Shown: positions 49,365-58,445 of the stretch, piece by piece
How the letters are laid out: every line of letters starts with the position of its first letter
Position numbering within the stretch: the first letter of the stretch is position 1
Source of the DNA: Phycisphaerales bacterium
GTDB lineage: Bacteria; Planctomycetota; Phycisphaerae; UBA1845; Fen-1342
Assembly: GCA_016716475.1 (NCBI GenBank)
Contig: JADJWG010000002.1
Location: 1,116,001-1,180,000 of the forward strand
Reading direction: 5' to 3'
DNA length: 64,000 nucleotides
The notes under the pieces: generated by a model
What the model was told of the DNA's origin: nothing
What the model saw: only the letters and a program-made list of their open reading frames with translations
Databases searched by the model: none
Made by a program: the position numbers and the translations under genes

Positions 49365-52300
49365 ATGCTCGCCCGGTTCTTCATCAACCGCCCGGTCCTG
49401 GCCTGCGTGATCTCGATCGTGATCGTCCTGCTCGGGGGCATCGCGGCGGGCCTGTTGCCCGTCGCGGAGTACCCCGACGTCACGCCACCGATGATCCGCG
49501 TCAGCGCTTATTACCCCGGGGCCAACGCCCAAGTAGTGGCCGACACGGTCGCCGCCCCAATTGAGCAGCAGGTGAACGGCGTCGAGCGGATGATGTACAT
49601 GTCGTCGCAGAGCAACAACGACGGCTCGTACACGCTGGACGTGACGTTCGAGATCGGCACCGACATCAACATGGCCCAGGTGCTGGTGCAGAACCGCGTG
49701 GCCATCGCCCAGTCCTCGCTTCCCGAAGTGGTCAAGAACATCGGCGTGACCACGAAGAAGCAGGCGGCGGACATTCTGCTGTGCGTCAGCGTCTACTCCG
49801 AAGACAACCCGGAAACCGGTCAGCCGTTCTACAACCAGCTCTACCTGAGCAATTACACCACCATTCAGCTCAAGGACGCGATCGCCCGCATCGAGGGCGT
49901 CGGCGACGCGTTCGTCATGGGCCAGCAGGACTACAGCATGCGCGTCTGGCTGGACCCGGACGAGCTCCAAGCGCGGGGCATGACCGTCGGCGATGTGATC
50001 CGTGTGCTGCGCGAGCAGAACGTGCAGGTGGCCGCGGGGCGGATCGGCCAGCCGCCCGTGCCCACGGGCCAGGACTTCCAGCTCACGCTCAGTACGCTCG
50101 GCCGACTGGTTGAGCCGGAGGAGTTCGCCGACATCGTCGTCAAGACGGACACCAAGGGAGAGATCACCTACCTCCGAGAAGTCGGCCGGGTCGAAATGGG
50201 CGCGCGAAGCGAGGACCTCATCGCGCGGCTGGACCGCCGGCCGTCGTCGGGCCTGGCCATCTACCTGCTGCCGGGCTCGAATGCGCTGGACACCGCCGAT
50301 CGCATCAAGGCCGCGATGCGGGAGCTGGAAACGCGCTTCCCGCCCGGGCTGAAGTATACCATCGTCTACGACACCACGCCCTTCATCCGCGAATCGGTCA
50401 CTCAGGTGTTCCACACGCTCATCGAAGCCATCATCCTGGTGACCATAGTCGTGCTGGTGTTCCTCCAGGACTGGAAATCCGTCCTACTACCCATGATCGG
50501 CGTGATCGTGTCGCTGGTCGGCACGTTTGCTGTCATGAGCGTGATGGGCTTCACGCTGAACAACCTGACCCTGTTCGGGCTGGTGCTCGCGATCGGCATC
50601 GTGGTTGACGACGCCATCGTCGTGCTGGAGAACATCGAACGCCACCTCGAGCTGGGCAAACCCGTCCGCGAGGCCACGATCGACGCCATGAAGGAGATCA
50701 GCGGGCCGATCCTGGCCATCACGCTCGTGCTCAGCTCGGTGTTGCTGCCCAGCGCGTTCCTCAGCGGGCTGGTCGGGCAGTTTTTCCGACAGTTCGCCGT
50801 CACCATCTCGGTGTCCATGATCATCTCGGCCGTCAACGCCATGACGATGACTCCGGCGCTGGCCGTGTTGTTCTTCCGCAACCGCAAACCCGGGCACCAC
50901 GGGGACGAGGGCAAGGAGGCATTGCCGTGGTGGAGCTTCGCCCTGTTCGGCGGACTGGCGTCGATGTGGCTGCTCGCGCCGGTCCTCGGCCTGTGGCTTG
51001 GGCTGCCAACCGATGAACACGGTGGCGAGGCGGCGCCCGGTGGCTTGGGTGCAAGTCTGCGAGCCTTGGGCGCGAACCTGCTCCTGTTCCTCCCAGGCGC
51101 CGTCGCCGGCGGCCTGCTCGGCCGACTCCTGATCCGCCCCGTGAACTGGGTGCTGGGTCGTCTCTTCCGCGGGTTCAACTGGCTCTTTGAGCGGGCGACG
51201 CGGGCCTACGGCACGACTGTGGGCTGGTCCCTCCGCCTCAGCGCTGTCGTGCTCCTGATCTACATTGGGATGATCGGCCTAACCGGCTTCGGGTTCAGCC
51301 GCATCCCTACCGGGTTCATCCCCATGCAGGACAAGGGCTATCTGGTGACGAACGTCGTGTTGCCCGACTCGGCCTCGCTGGAGCGAACGCTCGCTGCAAC
51401 CGACGCAGTCGAACGGATCGCGCTGGAGACGCCGGGCGTTGCCCACACGCTGGCACTGCCGGGCATGTCGTATGTCCTGAACGCCAACAGCTCCAACTAC
51501 AGCAACGTGTTCGTCATCCTCAAGCCGTTCGACGAACGCCTCGATCACACGCTCGGCGCCGAGGCCGTCGCGGCACGAATCCGCGAACGCCTGGCGCGCG
51601 AGGTACCGGAGGCTCAGGCGCTGGTCTTCGGTGCACCGCCGATCTCGGGCCTCGCGAAGTCCGCCGGCTTCAAACTGATGCTGGAAGGTATCGGCGACGT
51701 GGACTTCGACGAGCTGCAGACCCGCGCCGACGAATTGGCCGCCAAGGGCAACCAGCAGCCCGGCCTGGTCGGGCTGTTCAACAGCTTCCGCGCCCGCACG
51801 CCCCAGCTCTATGTGGACATCGACCGCGAGAAGGTCAAGTCGATGGGCGTACCGCTCAACGACGTGTTCGACGCGCTCCAGGCCTACCTCGGCAGCTACT
51901 ACGTCAACGACTTCAACCGCTTCGGTCGCACCTGGCAGGTCAACGTACAGGCCGATGCGCCGTTCCGCACTGATGCGGAGATGATTCGGCAGCTCAAGGT
52001 CCGCAACCTCGACGGCGACATGGTACCGCTGGGCGCGCTGGCCGAGGTGCGTGATTCCACCGGGCCGGTCCAGGTTACGCGCTACAACATGTTCCCGGCC
52101 GCCGCGATCACCGGAACGCCGTTGCCCGGGACCAGCATGGGCGACGCGCTGGCAATGATGGAGCGGCTCGCCCGCGACCTGCCGCGCAACATGGCCACGG
52201 AGTGGACCGAAGTGAGCTACCTCCAGAAGGAGGCCAGCAGGCTCGAGCAGTTCCGTGACCTGCAGAAGAATCCCTTCAGCGCGTTCGCGCTCGGCGTGAT

Positions 52301-52805
52301 CCTCGTCTACTTCGTGCTCGCCGGGCTGTACGAGGGGTGGTCGTTGCCGTGGGCGGTGATTCTGGTCGTGCCCATGTGCCTGCTAAGCGCGCTGGTGGGG
52401 CTGTTCCTGGCCGGCATGGACGTCAACATCTTCGTCCAGGTCGGCTTCGTCGTGCTCGTCGGCCTGGCGGCCAAGAACGCGATCCTGATCGTCGAGTTCG
52501 CCCGTGACCAGGAGGTCCAGGGGGCCAGCCGCTTCGATGCGGCCGTCGACGCCGCCTGCGTGCGGCTGCGCCCGATCCTCATGACCAGCTTCGCGTTCAT
52601 CCTGGGCGTGTTCCCGCTGGTCATCGCGCAAGGCGCCGGCGCCGAGATGCGGCAGACGCTGGGCATGGCGGTGTTCGCCGGCATGATCGGCGTGACCCTG
52701 TTCGGCATCTACCTGACGCCGGTCTTCTACTACGTCGTTCGCTGGTTCGTTCGGAAGCCGCAGCGCTCCAGTGAGCCGGTTCAACTGCAGGTGGCGCCCC
52801 AGTGA
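49365..52805 (+). CDS. RND multidrug efflux permease (AcrB/HAE1 type)
   Basis: A 1146-residue, 12-helix-type pump. The N-terminus (FFINRPVLACVISIVIVLLG) and the proton-relay helix (LFGLVLAIGIVVDDAIVVLE) match HAE1 pumps, with Asp-Asp at about 413-414. Typical members are about 1040 residues. Here the cytoplasmic region between TM6 and TM7 (about 505-624) is some 80-100 residues longer and carries two extra hydrophobic segments (WWSFALFGGLASMWLLAPVL, then LLLFLPGAVAGGLLGRLLI). Substrate is unknown. It follows the adaptor by 3 nt. Confidence 0.95.
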   Translation: MLARFFINRPVLACVISIVIVLLGGIAAGLLPVAEYPDVTPPMIRVSAYYPGANAQVVADTVAAPIEQQVNGVERMMYMSSQSNNDGSYTLDVTFEIGTDINMAQVLVQNRVAIAQSSLPEVVKNIGVTTKKQAADILLCVSVYSEDNPETGQPFYNQLYLSNYTTIQLKDAIARIEGVGDAFVMGQQDYSMRVWLDPDELQARGMTVGDVIRVLREQNVQVAAGRIGQPPVPTGQDFQLTLSTLGRLVEPEEFADIVVKTDTKGEITYLREVGRVEMGARSEDLIARLDRRPSSGLAIYLLPGSNALDTADRIKAAMRELETRFPPGLKYTIVYDTTPFIRESVTQVFHTLIEAIILVTIVVLVFLQDWKSVLLPMIGVIVSLVGTFAVMSVMGFTLNNLTLFGLVLAIGIVVDDAIVVLENIERHLELGKPVREATIDAMKEISGPILAITLVLSSVLLPSAFLSGLVGQFFRQFAVTISVSMIISAVNAMTMTPALAVLFFRNRKPGHHGDEGKEALPWWSFALFGGLASMWLLAPVLGLWLGLPTDEHGGEAAPGGLGASLRALGANLLLFLPGAVAGGLLGRLLIRPVNWVLGRLFRGFNWLFERATRAYGTTVGWSLRLSAVVLLIYIGMIGLTGFGFSRIPTGFIPMQDKGYLVTNVVLPDSASLERTLAATDAVERIALETPGVAHTLALPGMSYVLNANSSNYSNVFVILKPFDERLDHTLGAEAVAARIRERLAREVPEAQALVFGAPPISGLAKSAGFKLMLEGIGDVDFDELQTRADELAAKGNQQPGLVGLFNSFRARTPQLYVDIDREKVKSMGVPLNDVFDALQAYLGSYYVNDFNRFGRTWQVNVQADAPFRTDAEMIRQLKVRNLDGDMVPLGALAEVRDSTGPVQVTRYNMFPAAAITGTPLPGTSMGDALAMMERLARDLPRNMATEWTEVSYLQKEASRLEQFRDLQKNPFSAFALGVILVYFVLAGLYEGWSLPWAVILVVPMCLLSALVGLFLAGMDVNIFVQVGFVVLVGLAAKNAILIVEFARDQEVQGASRFDAAVDAACVRLRPILMTSFAFILGVFPLVIAQGAGAEMRQTLGMAVFAGMIGVTLFGIYLTPVFYYVVRWFVRKPQRSSEPVQLQVAPQ

Positions 52806-52854
52806 TGGCGATTCCCGACAAAGCGGCCGACACCCCAAGCGGAGTACACACCCG

Positions 52855-53316
52855 ATGACGCCGATCGCTCAAGGAACCGCCAACTCGCTCGCGACGGAAC
52901 CACACGTGGCATCAGCCGCGTTCGTCCAGGCCTGGGAGAACGTCCGGCACATCCGCAACGAGCGCATCTGGTTCACCAACGCGTACACGGCCGTCGTCGC
53001 CGGCGGCCTTGCGCTTCTCCAGCGGGACGTCGGCACATCGGCGAACAAGTTGCTGACGTGCACCGGGTTCCTCGTGCTGGTGATGTTCTCGCTCGCTTCG
53101 CTGATGTCCAGCATTCGGCTGGTGGCCGAACTGCGGCACTCCATCGCGAACCTCCAACGCGTGGTCACCCAGAACGGAATGGGCTCGCTTGTCGGAATGA
53201 TCGAGCCGCCGCGCGGCATCACCGCGAGTCTGCCGATGCGCTGGGTGTTTCCGATCTTCTTCTGCCTGACGACCATGGCACTGGCGGTGCTGCTGGTTGC
53301 GAACGTGCTGCGGTGA
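52855..53316 (+). CDS. Small two-helix membrane protein
   Basis: A 153-residue protein with two hydrophobic helices (LLTCTGFLVLVMFSLASLMS; WVFPIFFCLTTMALAVLLVA) and an N-terminal amphipathic part, ENVRHIRNERIWFTNAYTAV. It resembles RipA-type or other small membrane proteins whose function is unclear. GGAG precedes the ATG. It lies 49 nt after the pump gene and may be in the same transcript. Confidence 0.55.
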   Translation: MTPIAQGTANSLATEPHVASAAFVQAWENVRHIRNERIWFTNAYTAVVAGGLALLQRDVGTSANKLLTCTGFLVLVMFSLASLMSSIRLVAELRHSIANLQRVVTQNGMGSLVGMIEPPRGITASLPMRWVFPIFFCLTTMALAVLLVANVLR

Positions 53317-53382
53317 GCGGCAGAACCGGTTCGTGTGACTCTGCAAGCACCATTGGAAGCGCTTCCGCCTCGGAGAGTAGCG

Positions 53383-54774
53383 ATGGCGATGGCCTCAATG
53401 AGCTCAGCCGCGGAGTGCATCGCCGGAGCCGTCAAGACGCACACGACTACAGCGTGGCTCCAGTGTGTCAGGAGTGTAGTCGCGATAAGTGCGATTACGG
53501 TTCTCGCAGGGTGCGCCACCACTCCAACCGACATTCCGGCGCGATGTGAGCGCGGTTACGTCTATTATCTTGACGGTGCCGGCGGTGGCCGCCCGCTGAG
53601 CAACTGGGCATCCGGAGTTCGCGACGGACTACGCACGGCGGGTTACCCCGGCTGGGGAGAGATGTTCACATGGCAGACGGGCCTGGGCGTCGCGCCGGAC
53701 CAACTCGCCAGCAACGAATACAAGCGTGCCAAGGCGGCCCAGCTGGCCCGGAAGATCGTTGCGTTTCAGCAGACTCACCCGAACACACCGATCACCTTGG
53801 TTGGACACTCCGCGGGCACGGCAATTGCGGTCTTTGCGCTGGAAGCCCTGCCTGAGCGGCCAATCATCGAGAACGTGATCCTGCTCTCCGGCTCCTTGAG
53901 CGCCGACTACGACTTGACCGTGGCGCTGATGCGGGTGCGGCAGAACATGTATGTCTTCACCTCCGATCGCGACGTCATCCTGACCGTCCTTCTACCAATC
54001 AGCGGACCGGCGGATCGTGGTGCGGCCAGCAACCATGTCACCGGCGTGTCCGGCGCGATCCTGCCCGCGAATCCGCGACCGGAGACGGCGCATCAGTACA
54101 GCAAGGTGGTCGAAGTGCAGTGGAATCCGTCGTTTCGGAGCATCGGGCACGTCGGCGGCCACCTCGACGCCCTCAGCGAGCCGTTCGTTCGGGCGTTCGT
54201 CGCGCCGCTGGTTTTCGCGGCCCCCACAAGCCAGGCGGACGGTTACCCTCCGCAGGGCACAGTTCGCAATCCGGATTATCAGTGCTGGGCGGCGTTCCCC
54301 CCCGGCTCGTGGGCGCTCTTGGAGGGCACTTGCACGCGCGATGGCCGTACGGATGTCTGTCGCGTCAAGACCACGCTCATCTCGAAAACCGTTGACAGCG
54401 CCATCATCAAGCACGACCTGACGATCAATGGCCAGCGACCGGTTGAAATCCAGATCACGCAGCGCTCGATCGTGATGGCCAATATCGATCCGCAGGACCA
54501 TCCGATCACGCATCCGGCCGCGGATGTGGCCCGGGTCAGGCAGGTTGAGATCCCGATCGTGGGCGAACGAACCAAGTGCGACGTTACACGGATTGCCGTG
54601 CCGGGCGAGTTCGACTTCTGGGGTGACAACATCCGCGCCGAGATCTGCACCGCCAGCAACGTGCCCGGATATCTGGTGCGTCTCGATCTCAGGACCGTGC
54701 TCGACGGCAAGCGATACGAATTCGCGCTGCGATTGAAGAGTCTCAGTGTAGCATCATCCCCGGTTCATTTCTAA
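53383..54774 (+). CDS. Alpha/beta-hydrolase-like lipoprotein
   Basis: A 463-residue protein. A lipoprotein-type segment ends at LAGC (about 44). The mature part has a hydrolase-like core with nucleophile motif LVGHSAGTAIAVFALEAL (GHSAG) and later a His-containing LVGHVGGHLDAL-like stretch, here GHVGGHLDALSEPF. The last 150 residues form a separate beta-rich domain. The catalytic Asp is not certain. ATG 53383 has GGAG-type SD; GTG 53335 is an alternative that would bury the signal. It is the last island gene before the right integrase remnant. A short hairpin overlaps its stop. Confidence 0.65.
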   Translation: MAMASMSSAAECIAGAVKTHTTTAWLQCVRSVVAISAITVLAGCATTPTDIPARCERGYVYYLDGAGGGRPLSNWASGVRDGLRTAGYPGWGEMFTWQTGLGVAPDQLASNEYKRAKAAQLARKIVAFQQTHPNTPITLVGHSAGTAIAVFALEALPERPIIENVILLSGSLSADYDLTVALMRVRQNMYVFTSDRDVILTVLLPISGPADRGAASNHVTGVSGAILPANPRPETAHQYSKVVEVQWNPSFRSIGHVGGHLDALSEPFVRAFVAPLVFAAPTSQADGYPPQGTVRNPDYQCWAAFPPGSWALLEGTCTRDGRTDVCRVKTTLISKTVDSAIIKHDLTINGQRPVEIQITQRSIVMANIDPQDHPITHPAADVARVRQVEIPIVGERTKCDVTRIAVPGEFDFWGDNIRAEICTASNVPGYLVRLDLRTVLDGKRYEFALRLKSLSVASSPVHF

Positions 54775-54793
54775 AGAGCACACGGCGCTCTTT
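54773..54793 (+). terminator. Hairpin at the end of the hydrolase gene
   Basis: AAAGAGC (54773-54779) pairs with GCTCTTT (54787-54793), overlapping the stop codon and ending in TTT. A modest terminator candidate. Confidence 0.45.
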
Positions 54794-54803
54794 GAGAACC
54801 AGT

Positions 54804-55133
54804 TCACGCCGCGGCACAGTAGTAGTGCCGCAGCCGGATGGCGCTCTGCTGGGTGGTAGGGCGGCCATCGGGATGCACGTAGTAGCTGGCGACGTGCCGC
54901 CAGGAGCGGGCGAGCAGTTCCTGGATGGTGAGCTGCTCGGGTGCGGCGGCTGCCTGTCGCCCGGCCGCGAGCCATGCGGCGACCACCTGGTGGTAGCGCT
55001 CGCTGGCGGGGTCGTCGGCCCGGCCGAAGTAGCGGGCCTGGCCGTTGAGCACAACGTAGCCCTGGCCGCTGGCCTTGTGGAGGCGGTACTTGGGGACGCG
55101 CGGTTTGGAGGTGGAAGCACTAGCGGGCGGCAC
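54804..55133 (-). pseudogene. Integrase N-terminal fragment (right copy)
   Basis: An open frame of 109 codons. It starts with VPKYRLHKASGQGYVVLNGQ, then ARYFGRADDPASERYHQVVA, followed by LTIQELLARSWRHVASYYVH. This is the N-terminal SAM-like/core-binding part of a planctomycete-type tyrosine recombinase. The catalytic domain (Arg, His, Tyr) is absent, so it cannot recombine DNA. Its middle shares about 115 bp with 32234-32348. It lies about 120 nt from a tRNA-Lys gene, the classic integration place. Confidence 0.7.
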
Positions 55134-55249
55134 GACCGTTTCTCCGTTACGGCGCGAGTAGTACTACGCGCGCCAGAACCCGGGTTACGGCCGCTCCGCC
55201 CGTCGGGCGGGTCTTCGCAACTCGCGAAGTCGGCGATAGTTACGCTCGA

Positions 55250-55322
55250 TGCCTCGGCCAGGGCTCGAACCTGGGACCCGCTGGTTAAGAGCCAGCTGCT
55301 CTGCCAACTGAGCTACCGAGGC
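55250..55322 (-). tRNA. tRNA-Lys(CTT)
   Basis: A complete cloverleaf on the minus strand: acceptor GCCTCGG/CCGAGGC with discriminator A, D-stem GCTC/GAGC, anticodon stem GCTGG/CCAGC with loop CTCTTAA (anticodon CTT), and T-arm CCAGG, TTCGAGC, CCTGG. CCA is not encoded. Its 3' end faces the integrase remnant, consistent with use as an attachment site. Confidence 0.93.
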
Positions 55323-55545
55323 GCTGCTGCACGGCCGGAGCCCTGCAGTCATGGAGCATCTTAGCACATGGCGCGCGACTCGCAACTGGGTGGGGCAAAA
55401 AGGTCCGCGGGCCAGCGGCGCCTTGCCCCGGCGACGGCTGCGGATACAGTCCCACACAGCAGCAGCATTGGCCGGCGCATGGTGTGCCGGCACGGCGCCG
55501 TTTGCCGGTCGGGTGTGCCCGACCCTGTGCGAAGGTGGATCGCTC

Positions 55546-56328
55546 TTGCCCAGTCCCCGAGTGTTTGTCCTGCGTGCCGCTGGCACGAATTGCGACCTCG
55601 AGACCCAGCATGCCTGGGAACTCGCCGGCGCCACCGTTGAACGCATCCATGTCCTGCAACTCATCGAGCGGCCCGCATTGCTTGATCACGCCCAGATTCT
55701 CACCCTGCCGGGCGGCTTCAGCTATGGCGACGACATCGCCGCCGGCCGTATTCTCGCCGACCAGCTCGAACGGCATTTGTCCGATACTTTGCGCGCCTTC
55801 GTTGACCGTGGCCGTCTCGTTCTCGGGATCTGTAACGGGTTCCAAGTCCTTGTGCAGATGGGGCTGCTTCCTTTCGCGCCGGAGCCAGGTCACCCGCGCG
55901 CCTGCACCATCACCGCCAACATTCCACCGGGCTTCCAGGTCCGCTGGGTACACCTGCGCGCCGCGAACGACCGTTGTGTTTTCCTCGATCCGGGCCGCCA
56001 CTACGAAATGCCGATCGCCCACGGCGAAGGCCGTGTACTTTGCGCGGATGAAAATACGTGGCAACGCCTGCAGGCCGGCGGTCATGCCCCCCTGCTCTAT
56101 ACCGCGGCACCGCAAACATCGCCGGGTGCCACCGCCCCTGCCAATCCCAACGGCAGCCAGGGAGATATTGCGGGCCTGTGCGATGCCACCGGCCGGGTGT
56201 TCGGCCTCATGCCCCACCCCGAGCGCTTCGTCGACTGGACCCAGCACCCCGCGTGGACCAGCCAACCCGAGCGTCCGGCCGGCGATGGACTCGCCCTTTT
56301 CGAGCGCGCCATCCGCGGCGTGGCCTGA
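55546..56328 (+). CDS. purQ: Phosphoribosylformylglycinamidine synthase subunit PurQ
   Basis: A 260-residue class I glutamine amidotransferase. RAAGTNCDLETQHAWELAGA, LPGGFSYGDDIAAGRILADQ, the nucleophile motif GICNGFQVLVQMGLL (Cys), and the C-terminal MPHPERFVDWTQHP (His, Glu) fit PurQ. It feeds ammonia to PurL in purine synthesis. No other pur gene is in view. The TTG at 55546 with GAAGG upstream gives the expected N-terminus; the long frame upstream is Ala/Arg-rich and not enzyme-like. Confidence 0.92.
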   Translation: MPSPRVFVLRAAGTNCDLETQHAWELAGATVERIHVLQLIERPALLDHAQILTLPGGFSYGDDIAAGRILADQLERHLSDTLRAFVDRGRLVLGICNGFQVLVQMGLLPFAPEPGHPRACTITANIPPGFQVRWVHLRAANDRCVFLDPGRHYEMPIAHGEGRVLCADENTWQRLQAGGHAPLLYTAAPQTSPGATAPANPNGSQGDIAGLCDATGRVFGLMPHPERFVDWTQHPAWTSQPERPAGDGLALFERAIRGVA

Positions 56329-56382
56329 GCATCGCACAGCGATTCTTGGTAGATCCCGCGCATCTACAGCGGCGACGCTACA

Positions 56383-57570
56383 ATGCGACAAGGCGTTCCG
56401 AACCCGCGATTTGCCCAGGAGGTTCTTCTGGACAAGCCCCTGCCCGTCAGTCCCACCGCTGCCGTCGCAGCGCCGACGCAGCCCCGGATCCAACTCTGGC
56501 CGTTGCTCGGCTTGGTTTTCGCGATCGGGGCCGTCATCTTTCTGCTCGCGTTCCGGTCCGACGGCCGCGTTCACACGCTTGGTTCAAAATTTACCGGCAT
56601 CGTGCTTGAAGCGCTGCCCTTCGTCATGCTGGGCTCGCTCATCGGCGGCTTCATCGAGGTCTTCGTCTCGCGGGACCGTCTCACGGCACTGCTGCCGAAG
56701 CGGACTTTACCGGCGATTTTCGCGGCCGGTTTGCTGGGTATCGTCCTGCCCGTCTGCGAATGCGCCGTGATAGTGGTGACGCGCCGCCTTGTGCGCAAAG
56801 GCGTGCCGTTTTCGGTGGCGGTCGCGTACCTGCTCGCAGGTCCCATCGTGAACCCGATCGTCGCAGCGTCGACCGCCGTGGCCTACACCGGCGACATGAC
56901 CGTCGTCGCCACACGTCTCATCGCCGGATTCGCGATCGCAGTTGCCATCGCACTCATCGTCGATACTTTCTTCCCCGGCCAGCGCGCCCTGCTACCCGGC
57001 ATCGCGGAGACCGGACCCCACCACGACCACGGCCATACCCATAGCCACTCCGACGATCCCTGCTGGGCTGCTGACACTGTGGCTGGAGCCGAACCGGGTG
57101 CAGCCCCCACGGTAGCGACCCACGCAACACCGCGGCCTAAGCCGCCGCTCTTCGGCCGACTTGTCCACAGCGTCGAGCACGCCGCGGACGACTTCCTGCA
57201 CATCAGCCAGTTCCTGATCGTGGGCGCGTTTGCCGCCGCGATCTGCCAGACCTACCTGATCGAGCGCCAGTTCTTTATGGACCTCGCCAACACACCGGCC
57301 GCGGCGATCGGTGTGATGATGCTGCTGGCGATACTGCTGAACCTCTGCTCCGAGGCCGATGCGTTCGTCGCGGCCACCTTCCGCTTCACGCTGCCGCTGT
57401 CCGCCCAGATGGCTTTCATGGTGCTCGGCCCGATGCTCGACTTGAAGCTGGTCGCCATGTACCTGAGCTTCGTCCGTCGTCCGGCATTGATCCTCATGAT
57501 TGTGCTTATGCTCGCTTTTGTCTTCGCCATGATGCTGGCACTTGACGCACTCGCCTGGAGCCAGCCATGA
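56383..57570 (+). CDS. YraQ/UPF0718-type permease with His-rich loop
   Basis: A 395-residue protein. Helices include GIVLEALPFVMLGSLIGGFI and CAVIVVTRRLVRKGVPFSVA with a conserved Cys-Glu (VLPVCECAVI). The loop at about 210-250 is His-rich (HHDHGHTHSHSDD), suggesting metal binding. The family includes ArsP-like and SO_0444-type permeases. The start is not certain: the first ATG overlaps a TACAAT -10-like box. A perfect AGGAGG (56417-56422) is instead followed 5 nt later by an in-frame CTG at 56428. It overlaps the next gene (ATGA), its usual partner. Confidence 0.85.
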   Translation: MRQGVPNPRFAQEVLLDKPLPVSPTAAVAAPTQPRIQLWPLLGLVFAIGAVIFLLAFRSDGRVHTLGSKFTGIVLEALPFVMLGSLIGGFIEVFVSRDRLTALLPKRTLPAIFAAGLLGIVLPVCECAVIVVTRRLVRKGVPFSVAVAYLLAGPIVNPIVAASTAVAYTGDMTVVATRLIAGFAIAVAIALIVDTFFPGQRALLPGIAETGPHHDHGHTHSHSDDPCWAADTVAGAEPGAAPTVATHATPRPKPPLFGRLVHSVEHAADDFLHISQFLIVGAFAAAICQTYLIERQFFMDLANTPAAAIGVMMLLAILLNLCSEADAFVAATFRFTLPLSAQMAFMVLGPMLDLKLVAMYLSFVRRPALILMIVLMLAFVFAMMLALDALAWSQP

Positions 57571-58301
57571 ACACGCACTCGACCTTCTCACTCACCACGT
57601 TCCTGCGCCTGGCGACGCTCGCGGCCTGGCTCATGGGCTTTCTCTGGCTGTTCAGCAGCACTGCCGCGGGTGGCGCACTGCGCTACGAAGCTTTTCTCAG
57701 CGAACGGCTCTGGCCCCTTATCGCCGGCGGACTCGTGCTGACCGTGTGCTTCTTTGCCGCCACCTACGCCCGCATCGGCCGCAGCCCGAGCCACGGCCAC
57801 ACACTCCTGCGGTGGTCGCAGACGGCGCTGCTGCTGCTGCCGCTGATCTACATGACGGCCATCGACCCAACCCGCGCGCTGGGCAGCGAGCATATGCGGC
57901 GGCAAGCGGGTGCGGGCCTGGGGCTGCCCGGACTCAGCGGATCGCTCAACTTCCAGCGCGGCGAATTGACGATCCTCGATCTGCTGCAACAGATCGACCG
58001 CTTCGAAGGCCAGGAGGTGACACTGCTCGGCCAAGTGGCCCACCGGGATGGCGAGGATGTTTTTGACCTGTTCCGCTTCGTAATGGCGTGCTGCGTGGCC
58101 GATGTGATTCCCGTGTGGGTGGTGGTGCCGTTCGACGGGGATGACCTGCCGGAAGACGCGTGGGTGCGCGTGTCGGGCATCCCGCGCAAGGTCACAATCG
58201 CGGGCGAGGAGCAAGTGGTGCTTGAGCCCAGCCACAGTGAAAACGGGCCTGGGCCAATCGAGCGGGTCCCCGCACCGAGCAATATCTTCATCCTGCTATG
58301 A
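57567..58301 (+). CDS. TIGR03943-family permease partner (YcgQ-like)
   Basis: A 244-residue protein with two or more N-terminal helices (LAAWLMGFLWLFSS, LWPLIAGGLVLTVCFFAATY). The C-terminal soluble domain has the conserved RFVMACCVADVIPVWVVVPF and WVRVSGIPRKV. Members pair with YraQ-type permeases, as here, where it overlaps the permease stop (ATGA). The function of the pair is thought to be metal- or small-molecule-linked. A hairpin terminator follows about 90 nt downstream. Confidence 0.85.
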   Translation: MNTHSTFSLTTFLRLATLAAWLMGFLWLFSSTAAGGALRYEAFLSERLWPLIAGGLVLTVCFFAATYARIGRSPSHGHTLLRWSQTALLLLPLIYMTAIDPTRALGSEHMRRQAGAGLGLPGLSGSLNFQRGELTILDLLQQIDRFEGQEVTLLGQVAHRDGEDVFDLFRFVMACCVADVIPVWVVVPFDGDDLPEDAWVRVSGIPRKVTIAGEEQVVLEPSHSENGPGPIERVPAPSNIFILL

Positions 58302-58388
58302 ACACGCAGCAGACCGCGGGCATTCATCGAGGTTGTCAGTGACGATCTGTGTCCCGTCGCCCTGACGCTGCAGGCCGCATGCAAGAAA

Positions 58389-58415
58389 GTACTGCGACCC
58401 CCCCAGTCGCAGTAC
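58389..58415. terminator. Bidirectional hairpin between convergent genes
   Basis: A perfect 10-bp stem (58389-58398 with 58406-58415) and a C-rich 7-nt loop sit between the TIGR03943 gene and the convergent GPP34 gene. No U-tract. Confidence 0.5.
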
Positions 58416-58445
58416 CGGAGCGAACTCCGCACAACCCGGCGTCAT

